Source of the DNA: Parvularcula sp. LCG005
Lineage (GTDB): Bacteria; Pseudomonadota; Alphaproteobacteria; Caulobacterales; Parvularculaceae
Assembly: GCF_032930845.1 (NCBI RefSeq)
Contig: NZ_CP136758.1
Span: 1,999,001-2,063,000 of the forward strand
Length of the DNA: 64,000 nucleotides
Direction: 5' to 3'
In this document: positions 17,607 through 26,100 of the stretch, one piece after another
Layout: each line of letters opens with the position of its first letter
How positions within the stretch are numbered: position 1 is the first letter of the stretch
Notes under the pieces: model-generated
What the model saw: only the letters and a program-made list of their open reading frames with translations
Told to the model about the DNA's origin: nothing
Databases searched by the model: none
Program-made: the position numbers and the translations under genes

Positions 17607-18592
17607 TCAGTCGACCGCATCCAGTCGACAACCATCTGTGGCCACTGACCAAGCGGCGTCCCCTCTATTCCACGCAAGCCAAAACCGTGCTCGCCATGGG
17701 GAAAGACGTGCAGGCTGACCGGCACGCCGGCAGCGGTGAACTCGCGAAATACCCGAAGACTGTTTTCAACCGGCACAGCCGCATCATCAGCCGTGTGCAG
17801 AAGAAACGTCGGCGGGGCATCGGCGCGTGCGTTCTTGTCGATTGAGTATGCCTGCAGTTCGGTTTCGACAGGCGCGTCACCCAGAAGGTTCGTGCGGGAC
17901 CCTTCATGAGTAACGCCATCGGCCATGCTGGCAACAGGGTAGACAAGGACCAGCCGGTCCGGTCGCGCCGACAGGGCGTCCACTTCATTCGAACCTTCAT
18001 AGACAATGGCATCGAACCGCGTCCCCAGGGATCCGGCGACATGCCCGCCAGCCGAAAAACCCATGACCGTGATCTTGCCCGGATCAATACCGTCCGCTTC
18101 CGCGCGGCTGCGGACGAGCCTGATAGCCCGTTGTGCATCCTGCAGCGGCGTGTCCGCGCCGCCCTGCCAGTCGAATTGCGGCAATCGATAGGTCATGACG
18201 TAGGCGGTAATGCCGTGCTGGTTGAAATAGCGCGCGCCTTCCCAACCTTCCTTTTCCACCACCACCCGTGAGTAGCCACCGCCGGGGATGAGGAGGATGA
18301 CCTCACCCGTCGGCTCGGCTCGCCGGAAGACGGTGAGGGTCGGTGTCGTGATCTTGACCGCGGCTCGATCCGGCAGGCCATAGACGTTCGTCCGCTCGAT
18401 AATCTCTTCGGTCAGTCCCTTGGGTACGCCGCCAGGCGGTCCCTCGGGCCATAGGGGCAGGACGAGATCAGGCTGGCGATCAATATCCACCAATAAGGCG
18501 TATGGTGGCGCAGTCTCCGCCATTACAGGGGCGACACCGGCCACGAATATGGCGGAAGCAAGCATGCCGAGGACGGAATGCTTCTTGCGCAT
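17603..18592 (-). CDS. Exported alpha/beta hydrolase (acetylesterase-like) of the pectin locus
   Basis: This serine esterase of the alpha/beta-hydrolase fold has about 329 residues. A signal peptide spans ~1-25 (MRKKHSVLGMLAS..., cut after VMA). The oxyanion-hole motif is LIPGGGYS. The nucleophile elbow is GFSAGGH, the acid lies in HTADDAAVP, and the catalytic His is in PHGEHGFG. This layout resembles the BD-FAE/acetyl-xylan-esterase-like group. I chose the ATG at 18592 because it starts the signal peptide and lies 1 bp after the stop of the upstream carboxylesterase gene; a longer open frame upstream overlaps that gene and looks spurious. Its place at the end of the pectin operon suggests removal of acetyl groups from pectin or its side chains, though the substrate is not proven. 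Confidence 0.85.
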   Translation of the reverse strand: MRKKHSVLGMLASAIFVAGVAPVMAETAPPYALLVDIDRQPDLVLPLWPEGPPGGVPKGLTEEIIERTNVYGLPDRAAVKITTPTLTVFRRAEPTGEVILLIPGGGYSRVVVEKEGWEGARYFNQHGITAYVMTYRLPQFDWQGGADTPLQDAQRAIRLVRSRAEADGIDPGKITVMGFSAGGHVAGSLGTRFDAIVYEGSNEVDALSARPDRLVLVYPVASMADGVTHEGSRTNLLGDAPVETELQAYSIDKNARADAPPTFLLHTADDAAVPVENSLRVFREFTAAGVPVSLHVFPHGEHGFGLRGIEGTPLGQWPQMVVDWMRSTD

Positions 18593-18593
18593 T

Positions 18594-20192
18594 TTACGTC
18601 CCCCACTGAATGAAGGGTACCTTTGCGAAGAGCTCACGCTCGACCTTGCGCGGATCATCGACCAGTTTCGTGTCGTCACCGAAGACCATCGTTGCGCGAT
18701 CCGGCAATCGGTGCTGGGACCATGTCGGCAGCCCCTTGTGATCGGGCGTGCCATTGCGGGCGAGCGCGACAAACGCTGCCTGCAACTGGTCAGAGACGAC
18801 GCGCGCACGCGCCGAATTGCCGGTGATGGCATTGGGAGCGGTCAGATTGCCGAAGGCATGGGCGATATCGATCGTGTGCGGCGCACCGTATCGGCCACCC
18901 TCTTCCGGTGACGGCAGGTCCATCTGGTAAACCCACGTCGGGTGTTCAGCGCGGGCACGGGCATCTGCCTCTTCCACCTGTCCGCGCCAGGATCGGCCAG
19001 CAGTCGTGGCGGCAAAGAAAATATCGGCGGCAGAATAATCCGGATACGCCTTACGATAGACGCTGACGACTTCTGACGGCAGGATATCGCACCGCATATG
19101 GTGGGCGAGCCGTGCCGGCAGTTCGTCCCATTCCATGTCAAAGGCGTCAGGCTCCCGCCGACCGATCAGATTTCTGGTTTCATCCTTGGTATTGCCGAGA
19201 ATCATCGGAATGTCTGCAGACTGTGCCGGTGCATCGGGCCAGAACGGATGACGCTTCAGGAAGATCTCGTCCAGCACCGGGCCCATATAAACGCCGAACT
19301 CCGGATTGACCGGGTCGCGTGCCTCCATGCCATCGAGAAGACGTTCAGTCGGCAGATTAACCAGAGCGCCGATATCGTCCGGTGCAATGCCCAGCTGGTT
19401 GAGAACAGCCCCGGCGCGGGCGGTCCCATTGAGCGGCCCGCACGCCGTTACCTGCTGCCCGCTCATCGTCGCGGCGCTATGGAAAAGACCCTTTGCCGCG
19501 GGTGCGGCCATCATGGTGGCGATCTTGGCGCCCCCTCCCGACTGGCCGAACACCATCACACGTTTCGCATCACCACCGATCGCATCGGCGTTGTCGCGCA
19601 CCCATTCAAGCGCCAGCACGAGATCCCAGATACCGGTATTCCCCGAGTCAGGGAATTTGCCGCCGGTCAGGACGGGCAGATACAGATAGCCGAACACGTT
19701 AAGGCGGTGATTGACCGTGACGACCACCACGTCATGGATTTCGGCAAGCCGCCGACCATCATAAAGGGGATCTGAACCCGATCCGCCATTATAGGCACCG
19801 CCGTGGAAGTAGACCATGATGGGGCGCTTGGCCCCGTCCGCCACGCCCGGCGTCCAGACATTCAGGAAAAGACAGTCCTCTGATTGATTGGGCTCACTAC
19901 CGCGTTGGGGAGATGCCCCGCCATACTCAGTGGCCCGCTTGACTTCGGTCCATGCGGTAGGCGCGACAGGTCGCTGGAAGCGCCGTGGCCGGGTATCACC
20001 GCCGTAGCGGACCCCTTTGAAGACTGAAACCGGACCGTCATTGTACCCACTGACAGGACCGAAACTGGTCTGCATTCGCGGGTCCTGGCGTCCCTGCCCC
20101 AACGCGGCGGAGGCGCCCAGGGGCAAGGCCGAAACGCCGGCGATGAAGGTTCGCCTGTCCAGATAAGGTGAATTGAGACGTTTCCCAGACAT
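18594..20192 (-). CDS. Type-B carboxylesterase, Tat-exported
   Basis: This carboxylesterase (PnbA/cholinesterase-like) has 532 residues. The N-terminus has a twin-arginine signal (DRRTFIAGVSALPLG, ~12-26) and a hydrophobic stretch, so a folded periplasmic export route is likely. Family landmarks are SEDCLFLNVWTP, the oxyanion loop VYFHGGAYNGGSG, the nucleophile elbow VFGQSGGGAK and the catalytic His in GAPHTIDIAHAFGNL. The gene is 58 bp downstream of kduD on the same strand, with a short hairpin between them, and 1 bp upstream of the second esterase, so it is probably in the kdu operon. De-esterification of methyl-, acetyl- or feruloyl-decorated pectin is the contextual inference. The family itself is broad. 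Confidence 0.88.
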   Translation of the reverse strand: MSGKRLNSPYLDRRTFIAGVSALPLGASAALGQGRQDPRMQTSFGPVSGYNDGPVSVFKGVRYGGDTRPRRFQRPVAPTAWTEVKRATEYGGASPQRGSEPNQSEDCLFLNVWTPGVADGAKRPIMVYFHGGAYNGGSGSDPLYDGRRLAEIHDVVVVTVNHRLNVFGYLYLPVLTGGKFPDSGNTGIWDLVLALEWVRDNADAIGGDAKRVMVFGQSGGGAKIATMMAAPAAKGLFHSAATMSGQQVTACGPLNGTARAGAVLNQLGIAPDDIGALVNLPTERLLDGMEARDPVNPEFGVYMGPVLDEIFLKRHPFWPDAPAQSADIPMILGNTKDETRNLIGRREPDAFDMEWDELPARLAHHMRCDILPSEVVSVYRKAYPDYSAADIFFAATTAGRSWRGQVEEADARARAEHPTWVYQMDLPSPEEGGRYGAPHTIDIAHAFGNLTAPNAITGNSARARVVSDQLQAAFVALARNGTPDHKGLPTWSQHRLPDRATMVFGDDTKLVDDPRKVERELFAKVPFIQWGT

Positions 20193-20250
20193 GGCGTTCC
20201 TCCATTTTTTATTTGCCCTGCAGATTGGCCTGCAGGATCAGTAGTCATCT

Positions 20251-21000
20251 TCAGCGGGCCAACCACCCCCCATCCACGGGCAATGTTGTGCCGTGGACGT
20301 AGTCAGAAGCCGTAGAGGCAAGGAAAATCGCCGCGCCGGACAGATCTGAGGGATCGCCCCAGCGGCCCGCGGGAATGCGGCCCAAAATCTCCGCGTTCCG
20401 CTTTTCATCAGCCCGCAATGCCGCCGTATTGTTCGTGGCGATATAGCCGGGTGCGATCGCGTTGACGTTGATCTTCTTCGCCGCCCATTCATTGGCCAAT
20501 AGCCGTGTCAGTCCCATGACGCCGCTCTTGCTTGCCGTGTACGACGCAACCCGAATGCCGCCCTGATAGGAGAGCATCGATGCGATGTTGATGATCTTGC
20601 CGCGCTCGCCAGCGGCTACCCAGCGCTTGGCAAAGCCCTGGCTGAGAAAGAACAGGGTCTTGAGATTCACGTCCATGACGGAATCCCATTCCTCTTCGGT
20701 GAAGTCGAGGGCATCGTTGCGTTTGATCGTACCCGCATTGTTCACCAGAACAGCCGGCAGACCGAACGCGGCCTCAGCCTTCTCGACAACGGCGGGCACA
20801 CTTGAGATGTCGCCCAGATCGGCCTCAACAAAAGCGAATTTGCAGCCGGTATCCTCAACTTGAGCCCGCGTTTCTTCGGGTTGCGAGCGGCCTACGGCAA
20901 CAATATTGGCACCGGCCGATGCGAGGCCAAGGGCCAGCCCCTGACCAATGCCAGTATTGGCCCCAGTGACGACGCAGGTCTTGCCTGAAAGGTCAAACAT
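20251..21000 (-). CDS. kduD: 2-dehydro-3-deoxy-D-gluconate 5-dehydrogenase KduD
   Basis: KduD reduces 2,5-diketo-3-deoxygluconate (DKII) to 2-keto-3-deoxygluconate with NAD(P)H, the step after KduI in pectin breakdown. The 249-residue product is a classical short-chain dehydrogenase. It has the cofactor motif TGANTGIG (12-19), the NNAGTIKRND motif typical of KduD, the catalytic Ser in NIASMLSYQGG, and Tyr/Lys in SYTASKSG. The tail, YVHGTTLPVDGGWLAR, is the usual KduD ending. It is 9 bp downstream of kduI, so the two are co-transcribed. A 2-deoxygluconate dehydrogenase activity is an alternative name for the same family. The linkage to kduI makes the pectin role secure. Confidence 0.93.
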   Translation of the reverse strand: MFDLSGKTCVVTGANTGIGQGLALGLASAGANIVAVGRSQPEETRAQVEDTGCKFAFVEADLGDISSVPAVVEKAEAAFGLPAVLVNNAGTIKRNDALDFTEEEWDSVMDVNLKTLFFLSQGFAKRWVAAGERGKIINIASMLSYQGGIRVASYTASKSGVMGLTRLLANEWAAKKINVNAIAPGYIATNNTAALRADEKRNAEILGRIPAGRWGDPSDLSGAAIFLASTASDYVHGTTLPVDGGWLAR

Positions 21001-21009
21001 CCCCGCCCC

Positions 21010-21858
21010 CTATTTCAGCTGACAGATGTCGAGGACGTTCATGTCGGTGTAGTCGAGGTTTTCACCGCCCATCGCCCAGATGAAATTGTAGGCCTTGGTG
21101 CCGGACCCCATGTGAATGGACCATGGGGGCGAGATCACCGCCTCCTTGTCCTTCATGATGATGTGACGGATTTTGTCTTCTTCGCCCATATAGTGGAAGA
21201 CGCGATCATTCTCTTCCAGCCCGAAGTAGAAATAGATTTCCGAGCGGCGATCGTGAAGGTGCGGCGGCATGGTATTCCAGACACTGCCTTCGTTCAGGAT
21301 CGTCAGACCCATGAGCAATTGGCAGGACTTGCATGTCTCGGGCACGATATACTGATAGATGACCCGGTCATTGGACTGCGCCAGCGAGCCGCGCTCAAGC
21401 GGAACCGCCTTGTCTACAGAAAGTTTGACAATGTCGTAGCTGGCATGCGCGAGCGTTGATACGACGTAGAACATCGCCGGGTTGGATGCGTCATCGGATG
21501 AAAACACAACATCCTTCTTGCCGCGCGGAATATAGATTCCGTCTTTCGGCGCCATTGAGAATTTCTCGCCATCAATGGTCAGTGTGCCACTGCCACCACC
21601 CACATTGATCGCGCCCATTTCGCGACGCTGCAAGAAGGGCTCGCCCTCTGCCGAAGAAGGTTCGGTCTGTGCCGGCAGGACCACATCGCCGGAGACTGGC
21701 GCGGCGCCCCCGATGACCATTCGCTCATTATGCGAATAAAAGAGCTTGACCTTGCCGTCCTCAAACATGCTGTCAACGAGATAGCGATCCCGAAGCTGAT
21801 CATTTGAAACATTGTCCATCATGTCCGGATGGGTGGCCTGATAAACTTTTTCGAACAT
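21010..21858 (-). CDS. kduI: 5-dehydro-4-deoxy-D-glucuronate isomerase KduI
   Basis: KduI isomerises 5-keto-4-deoxyuronate, the spontaneous product of unsaturated galacturonate, to 2,5-diketo-3-deoxygluconate in the cytoplasm. The 282-residue product has the normal family length and a double cupin fold. The N-terminal half carries [18 protein letters not shown], and the C-terminal half carries the metal site in [16 protein letters not shown] (two His and Glu), with a further His in [11 protein letters not shown]. The ATG is preceded by TTGAGGAAAAACG. A LacI-type operator lies about 70 bp upstream, so expression should respond to the LacI regulator encoded just upstream. kduD follows after 9 bp. 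Confidence 0.95.
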   Translation of the reverse strand: MFEKVYQATHPDMMDNVSNDQLRDRYLVDSMFEDGKVKLFYSHNERMVIGGAAPVSGDVVLPAQTEPSSAEGEPFLQRREMGAINVGGGSGTLTIDGEKFSMAPKDGIYIPRGKKDVVFSSDDASNPAMFYVVSTLAHASYDIVKLSVDKAVPLERGSLAQSNDRVIYQYIVPETCKSCQLLMGLTILNEGSVWNTMPPHLHDRRSEIYFYFGLEENDRVFHYMGEEDKIRHIIMKDKEAVISPPWSIHMGSGTKAYNFIWAMGGENLDYTDMNVLDICQLK

Positions 21859-21927
21859 CGTTTTTCCTCAATCAGCGTGTCTTTGACCTGCCTCCGAATA
21901 ATGCGGAACAGGTCGTCATATTGATTT

Positions 21928-21941
21928 TGCTACCGGTGTCA
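21928..21941. promoter_or_regulatory. LacI-type operator upstream of kduI
   Basis: TGCTACCGGTGTCA is an imperfect palindrome of the form TGnnACCGGTnnCA with the central CG typical of LacI-family sites. It lies 70 bp upstream of the kduI start. The same sequence recurs in front of the TonB receptor and, in variant form, between the lyase and hydratase genes. Confidence 0.75.
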
Positions 21942-21996
21942 TAACAACACTGGACGGTCGCGACAACCACCCCGGCCAGCGAAAATCGCCGGCAGA

Positions 21997-23100
21997 TCAG
22001 CGTTGGGCGGTCGACCCCCGTATGACCAGTTCGGGCTGAGGTGACTGAGATTGCGGGCCTGCAAGATATTCATCCCCACCCAAGAGTTGCCGGGCCGCTT
22101 CTGCGCCCATTTCCCGGATGGCGGTACGGACCGTCGTCATCGGTGGATAAACCCGCGACGCCATCGGTGTATCGTCATACCCAACGATTGAGACATCTTC
22201 AGGGATAGAGAGCCCCGCCTCGCGCGCCGCCTGATAGGCACCGACGGCCATTTCATCATTGCCCATAAACAAGGCCGTTGGCGGATCATCCATGGCCAGC
22301 AGGCTCGCCGCACCGGCCGCACCGCTTTCAAACGTATAGGCCCCTTCCCGCATGAGAGCCGGATCGAGCGTCAGTCCGTGTTCCGCCAGCCCCTCCTCAA
22401 ACCCGCGGCGGCGCTCATGCGCCGACCGGAATGTGCTCGGTCCGTGCACATGGCCGATGCGCCGATGGCCGAGTGCCGCAATATGCAGCGCGGCCGCTTT
22501 CGCCCCCTCATGGTCGCGCGTCCGCAACATGCGCGCGCCATTGTCGAGCGGAACCGACGCAATACGGACATAGGGGCAATCCGCATCCCGCAGGATTTTG
22601 GCCACACGATCATCTTCCGAAATCGATGGGGTCAGAATGACACCACGAGGCTTCTGCTGGCGCACGAAGGCCTCGATTGGATCGTATACGTTCGGATCAG
22701 AGCGATCACACGGCTGAAGCACCAATAGGTGCCCCGTCCCCTCCAGTCCGTCGAGGATCCCGCGCTGCATGTTCACCACATATTGCGGGCTGGGGTTGTC
22801 GTAGATCATGCCTACGAGGAACGAGCGCCGAAATGCCAACGCCCGCGCCTGGGGATCAGGCGCATAGCCATACTGCCTGATGACGGCCTGTACCCGTTCC
22901 CGCGTATCATCTCGCACAAGCGGTGAGTTATTAATGACCCGTGAGACGGTCTTTTTCGATACGCGCGCCAGACGCGCCACATCATTGATCGTGACTTTGC
23001 CGCGCGATTCCCCCTGTTCGTCAGGATAGACCGCTGGATCGTTATTATCGTTATCGTTCGGAGGCAAAGCGCTGTTCCAGTCAAAATGTCCACGGGACAT
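21997..23100 (-). CDS. LacI-family transcriptional regulator of the pectin locus
   Basis: This repressor-type regulator has about 367 residues. After a ~33-residue Asn/Asp-rich leader comes the LacI helix-turn-helix (VTINDVARLARVSKKTVSRV, ~36-55) with the hinge helix near PDPQARALAF. A periplasmic-binding-protein-like sensor domain fills the rest (VGMIYDNPSPQYV, then PTALFMGNDEMAVGAYQAAR and the closing VSIVGYDDTPMASRVYPPMTTV). I chose the ATG at 23100, since the longer open frame runs antisense-like into the pectate lyase gene. It lies 34 bp downstream of the lyase gene on the same strand. Repeated TGCTACCGGTGTCA boxes upstream of locus genes are its likely operators, and a pectin-derived uronate such as 2-keto-3-deoxygluconate its likely inducer (inferred). 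Confidence 0.9.
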   Translation of the reverse strand: MSRGHFDWNSALPPNDNDNNDPAVYPDEQGESRGKVTINDVARLARVSKKTVSRVINNSPLVRDDTRERVQAVIRQYGYAPDPQARALAFRRSFLVGMIYDNPSPQYVVNMQRGILDGLEGTGHLLVLQPCDRSDPNVYDPIEAFVRQQKPRGVILTPSISEDDRVAKILRDADCPYVRIASVPLDNGARMLRTRDHEGAKAAALHIAALGHRRIGHVHGPSTFRSAHERRRGFEEGLAEHGLTLDPALMREGAYTFESGAAGAASLLAMDDPPTALFMGNDEMAVGAYQAAREAGLSIPEDVSIVGYDDTPMASRVYPPMTTVRTAIREMGAEAARQLLGGDEYLAGPQSQSPQPELVIRGSTAQR

Positions 23101-23134
23101 TTCGACCAGAGCCGTGCGTGATTGGCAAGTGCAA

Positions 23135-24502
23135 TCAGGTGCCCCGCGCTTTACTGCCATCATCGAGGACGTCAGGCGATTTGGGTTCCATCGTGTCCAG
23201 GTTCCAGTCGTCAGGATTGAAGGTCGCGCGCGTTTCCTCAAAGGTCGGATATCCGCCAACCTGCTCCTGGCTGTCGATAATGTGCCCGCGGCCTTCGGCC
23301 GTGTCGGCAAGGATCCGAACATCAATCTTGTCGCGATCCCATGGACGAGCACCCACTTTCTTCAGCACACTGATCTCAACCTCTGCAGCAGGCATCGGTT
23401 CAACACCCGGGATCTCGCGGATGGGCTTGCGGTGCTTGTTGAGAACCGCCTCGCTGGCCGTATAGCGACCCATGAGCGGGAGTGGATCGCCATGCGCATC
23501 CTGGACGCGGTTGTCGGCCAGGTAGAGATCGGCCGAGCCATTGCCACCCAGCATGACGAGAGGCAGATCGGCGACGGTATTGGGCCCCCCGCGCAGGACG
23601 TTACCGACCACTGTCAGCTCGCCGGTCTGATACTGCGCATCACCCCATTCAAGGCCCTGCAGGTTGTAGTGAATTGCCCGCTGACCAGGGTTATAGATCA
23701 GGTTGTTGACAATGGCGCCGCGCGCACCGCCCTTGAAAAGAGGGCTCCGCTCGTAATTGTGCGCATAAAGATTGCCGTAAATGAGAATGCCCGACGTGTT
23801 GTCGTGGATCAACGAGCCTTTTGAGTGCTCGCCTTTAGCGTGGGTGGAATTGGCGAGACCTTCGGCAATCAGGTTGTTGGAATAGGTGATCCGGCGGGAC
23901 GTTCCCTCACGCCAATCATCTGGCGTGTCGCCAGTGAAACGAGGGCCCGACGCCGACAGGTTTTCATCCGTCGCCCAGCTCAAGGAACAATGATCGACGA
24001 TCACATCATGCGCCGCGGCTGTCGTGATGGCGTCGATATCCCGCCCGCTCATCGGCGCCTCACCCAGATCGCCGGGACGAATTCTCAGATGTCGGACGAT
24101 GACATCATGCCCCTTGATGACGAGCCCCCCCTTGATAATCGTGATCCCGGGGGATGGGGCTGTCTGTCCCGCAACGGTGATATACGGGTTGTCGATTGAG
24201 AGATTGGCCCCTTCCAAATCGATGACGCCGCCGACCTCGAAGACCACGATCCGCTTACCTTCCGCTGCCAATGCCGCGCGCAGGCTGCCGGGTCCGTCAG
24301 CATTCAGATTGGTCACCTTGATGATCTTGCCGCCGCGGCCACCAACCGTATCAGTCCATCCAACAGCGCCCGGAAAGGCGCGGGTTGTGTCCGCAGGCAT
24401 GGCCTCTTGGGCGGCGCTCGCTACGGTGAAGGGGACCGTGAAAACCGGGACGGCGCTGAGAATAAGAGCGGCACGGAGTGTCGTCGCGAGAGAATGTCGC
24501 AT
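23135..24502 (-). CDS. Pectate lyase (PL1-like), exported
   Basis: This lyase cleaves polygalacturonate by beta-elimination, giving 4,5-unsaturated oligogalacturonides. The 455-residue protein has a signal peptide (~1-31, cut near ASA). A right-handed beta-helix follows that opens with the PL1-type motif AFPGAVGWTDTVGGRGGKII and GPGSLRAALA. Family features include YITVAGQTAPSPGITIIKGG, VIVRHLRIRPGD, and DVIVDHCSLSWATDENLS, where the acidic residues should bind calcium. An Arg in YERSPLFKGG may be the catalytic base. It is divergent from the hydratase-like gene, and the 142 bp between them hold a LacI-type operator and a second palindrome. The lacI gene follows 34 bp downstream. The PL1 subfamily cannot be fixed without a search; the pectate-lyase call is strong. 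Confidence 0.9.
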   Translation of the reverse strand: MRHSLATTLRAALILSAVPVFTVPFTVASAAQEAMPADTTRAFPGAVGWTDTVGGRGGKIIKVTNLNADGPGSLRAALAAEGKRIVVFEVGGVIDLEGANLSIDNPYITVAGQTAPSPGITIIKGGLVIKGHDVIVRHLRIRPGDLGEAPMSGRDIDAITTAAAHDVIVDHCSLSWATDENLSASGPRFTGDTPDDWREGTSRRITYSNNLIAEGLANSTHAKGEHSKGSLIHDNTSGILIYGNLYAHNYERSPLFKGGARGAIVNNLIYNPGQRAIHYNLQGLEWGDAQYQTGELTVVGNVLRGGPNTVADLPLVMLGGNGSADLYLADNRVQDAHGDPLPLMGRYTASEAVLNKHRKPIREIPGVEPMPAAEVEISVLKKVGARPWDRDKIDVRILADTAEGRGHIIDSQEQVGGYPTFEETRATFNPDDWNLDTMEPKSPDVLDDGSKARGT

Positions 24503-24547
24503 GATAGTCCTTTTCTTGCGTTTCCAGTGGCATCGGGGCTTTCCGGA

Positions 24548-24602
24548 ACAGCAACCGGTGCCCTTTTTTGCTCATTATCACTGGATAATGACACCGGTTT
24601 CC
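24548..24602. promoter_or_regulatory. Operator cluster between pectate lyase and hydratase genes
   Basis: The divergent promoter region holds three elements. TGACACCGGTTTCC at 24589-24602 is a one-mismatch version of the TGnnACCGGTnnCA operator. A second bare ACCGGT core sits at 24554-24559. A perfect 8-bp inverted repeat, TCATTATC-actg-GATAATGA at 24572-24591, overlaps the operator. The last could bind the IclR-type regulator, but that is a guess. Confidence 0.6.
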
Positions 24603-24644
24603 GTTACTGTCCAGAACCAACAAGTTTGATTGAGGAGACGGCGG

Positions 24645-25457
24645 ATGAGCCTCACCGCGACACGTTCGGCGAACCGGTCGATCGCCCAAGCTTTTGTCGA
24701 TGCCCGCCTGCAGGCAACGCCATTGCAAGACTATCCCGGCACCCAGCCGACCAGCCTGGATGAGGCTTATGCCGTGCAGGATGAAGCGATTGGCCTGTGG
24801 CCCGACGCCATCGGCGGCTGGAAGGTCGGGCGAATTACCGGCGACGGGATGGCAAAATACGGCACCGACCGCCTGCTCGGCCCCATTTTTTCCCCGCTAA
24901 TCTGGCAGGACGACGGCAGTGCACGAACGGTCGGCATGTTCGAGGGCGGCTTCGCCGCCGTCGAAGGGGAATATATTATCGAAATTGGTGCCGATGCCCC
25001 GACCGACAAGGTTGATTGGACCACGGAAGAAGCACTCGGTATGGTCGGCGCTGTCTATGCAGGCATCGAAATTGCGTCGAGCCCCTTCCCCGGGATCAAT
25101 ATTGAAGGTCCGCTCGTCACGATCTCGGATTTCGGCAACAATCTGGGCCTGATCTGCGGACCAGCCATTCCCGATGCGCTTTCGACGCCGTTGGAGGACT
25201 GGAAGGTCAAGACGCTGATCGCCGGCTCGGTCGTCGGCGAAGCTAGTGCCGCCGGCATTCCAGGCGGTCCGGTTGAATCACTGAGATACGCGCTGGGGAA
25301 TGCAGCCCGGCGTGGTCACCCCTGCAAAAAAGGCATGAAGATCTCGACGGGTGCTGTAACCGGCGTTCACGAAGTCAAAGTCGGTCAGCGAGCGGATGTG
25401 CACTTCCCTGGCGGTATCGTACTGTCATGTCAGTTTGCACCCGTGAAGGGAAATTGA
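24645..25457 (+). CDS. 2-keto-4-pentenoate hydratase / fumarylacetoacetase-family protein
   Basis: This is a member of the MhpD/fumarylacetoacetate-hydrolase superfamily, metal-dependent enzymes that hydrate or cleave 2-keto acids. The 270-residue product shows the MhpD-like layout. An N-terminal helical part (SLDEAYAVQDEAIG) is followed by WKVGRITGDGMAKYG. The metal-site region reads VEGEYIIEIGADAP and YAGIEIASSPFPGIN, and the C-terminus has GMKISTGAVTG. I chose the ATG at 24645 because GAGGAG lies 7 bases upstream; the TTG at 24630 would place this ribosome site inside the gene. It shares a promoter region with the divergent pectate lyase, so it is probably in the same regulon and acts on a keto-deoxy sugar acid. 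That role is inferred and the exact reaction is unknown. The lipoprotein gene downstream begins 3 bp after its stop. Confidence 0.85.
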   Translation: MSLTATRSANRSIAQAFVDARLQATPLQDYPGTQPTSLDEAYAVQDEAIGLWPDAIGGWKVGRITGDGMAKYGTDRLLGPIFSPLIWQDDGSARTVGMFEGGFAAVEGEYIIEIGADAPTDKVDWTTEEALGMVGAVYAGIEIASSPFPGINIEGPLVTISDFGNNLGLICGPAIPDALSTPLEDWKVKTLIAGSVVGEASAAGIPGGPVESLRYALGNAARRGHPCKKGMKISTGAVTGVHEVKVGQRADVHFPGGIVLSCQFAPVKGN

Positions 25458-25459
25458 GC

Positions 25460-25951
25460 GTGCAGAAGCTCTTGGGACTGACTGCCATTATCAGCCTTGT
25501 CGGATGCGGCAGCGACCAGAGCACTCCTGGTGTCAGCAAGGATTCGGTCGACATAAGCGATGTTCCGCCAGCGGTGATGGAGACCGCAACGGCGTTCCGG
25601 GACGATATCAACTTTTCCGAAGCGGAGCGTGAAACCCGAAATGGCGTCATCTATTACGACCTTGAAGGTCTGGGGGCTGACGGCCAGGAGTGGGAACTCG
25701 ACATCATGCAGGACGGCGACAGCTGGGCAGTGGTCGAAATGCAGCGCGATATCGCTGAAAGTGAGCTCCCCCCTGCCGTGATGACAGCTCTTCGAGAGAA
25801 CGCGCCTGACTTTGTCACTGCACGCATTATTGAAAGCACCCAGACGGATCGTCGGATTGTCTTTGAATTTTTTGATGCCGACAGTCACAAACACGAAGTC
25901 CTATGGGACGGGGCCGAAGCATCCTACCTCACCGAAGAGTGGGTCCACTAA
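25460..25951 (+). CDS. PepSY-like lipoprotein
   Basis: This is a small predicted lipoprotein of about 163 residues. The signal VQKLLGLTAIISLVGC ends in a lipobox (LVGC). The mature part contains two copies of a helix-strand unit, each beginning with PPAVMETA or PPAVMTAL and followed by an acidic helix and a strand pair. This resembles the putative beta-lactamase-inhibitor-like PepSY domain. I prefer the GTG at 25460 (AAGGG upstream), two bases after the hydratase stop; an ATG at 25427 overlaps that gene and would disrupt the signal peptide. It probably shares the hydratase transcript and is followed by an intrinsic terminator. Function is unknown. Its presence in a pectin operon is unusual. 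Confidence 0.72.
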   Translation: MQKLLGLTAIISLVGCGSDQSTPGVSKDSVDISDVPPAVMETATAFRDDINFSEAERETRNGVIYYDLEGLGADGQEWELDIMQDGDSWAVVEMQRDIAESELPPAVMTALRENAPDFVTARIIESTQTDRRIVFEFFDADSHKHEVLWDGAEASYLTEEWVH

Positions 25952-25974
25952 ACTCGCGACAGATCTAAAAATAG

Positions 25975-25999
25975 AGCCGCCCCAAGGGGCGGCTTTTTT
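25975..25999 (+). terminator. Rho-independent terminator after the PepSY-like gene
   Basis: A perfect 8-bp stem GCCGCCCC/GGGGCGGC with a 2-base loop is followed by six T. It ends the plus-strand hydratase-lipoprotein unit 24 bp after the stop codon. Confidence 0.92.
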
Positions 26000-26033
26000 A
26001 TTGTGCTCGTCGCTCACAGATTCAGCGGCAATG

Positions 26034-26068
26034 AAAAGGCGCCCAAAGCGGGAGGTGCTTTGGGCGCC
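26034..26068 (-). terminator. Rho-independent terminator of the TonB-dependent receptor gene
   Basis: On the minus strand a perfect 12-bp stem GGCGCCCAAAGC/GCTTTGGGCGCC with a 7-base loop is followed by TTTTC. It lies 33 bp after the receptor stop. Confidence 0.9.
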
Positions 26069-26100
26069 AAAACTGATCGTCAGTTCTGATCCGATTTTAA

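Noticed and set aside
20220-20240. Short hairpin (CCTGCAG arms) between kduD and the carboxylesterase gene as a terminator
   Set aside because: The stem is only 7 bp and no T run follows on the minus strand, so readthrough into the esterase genes is expected.
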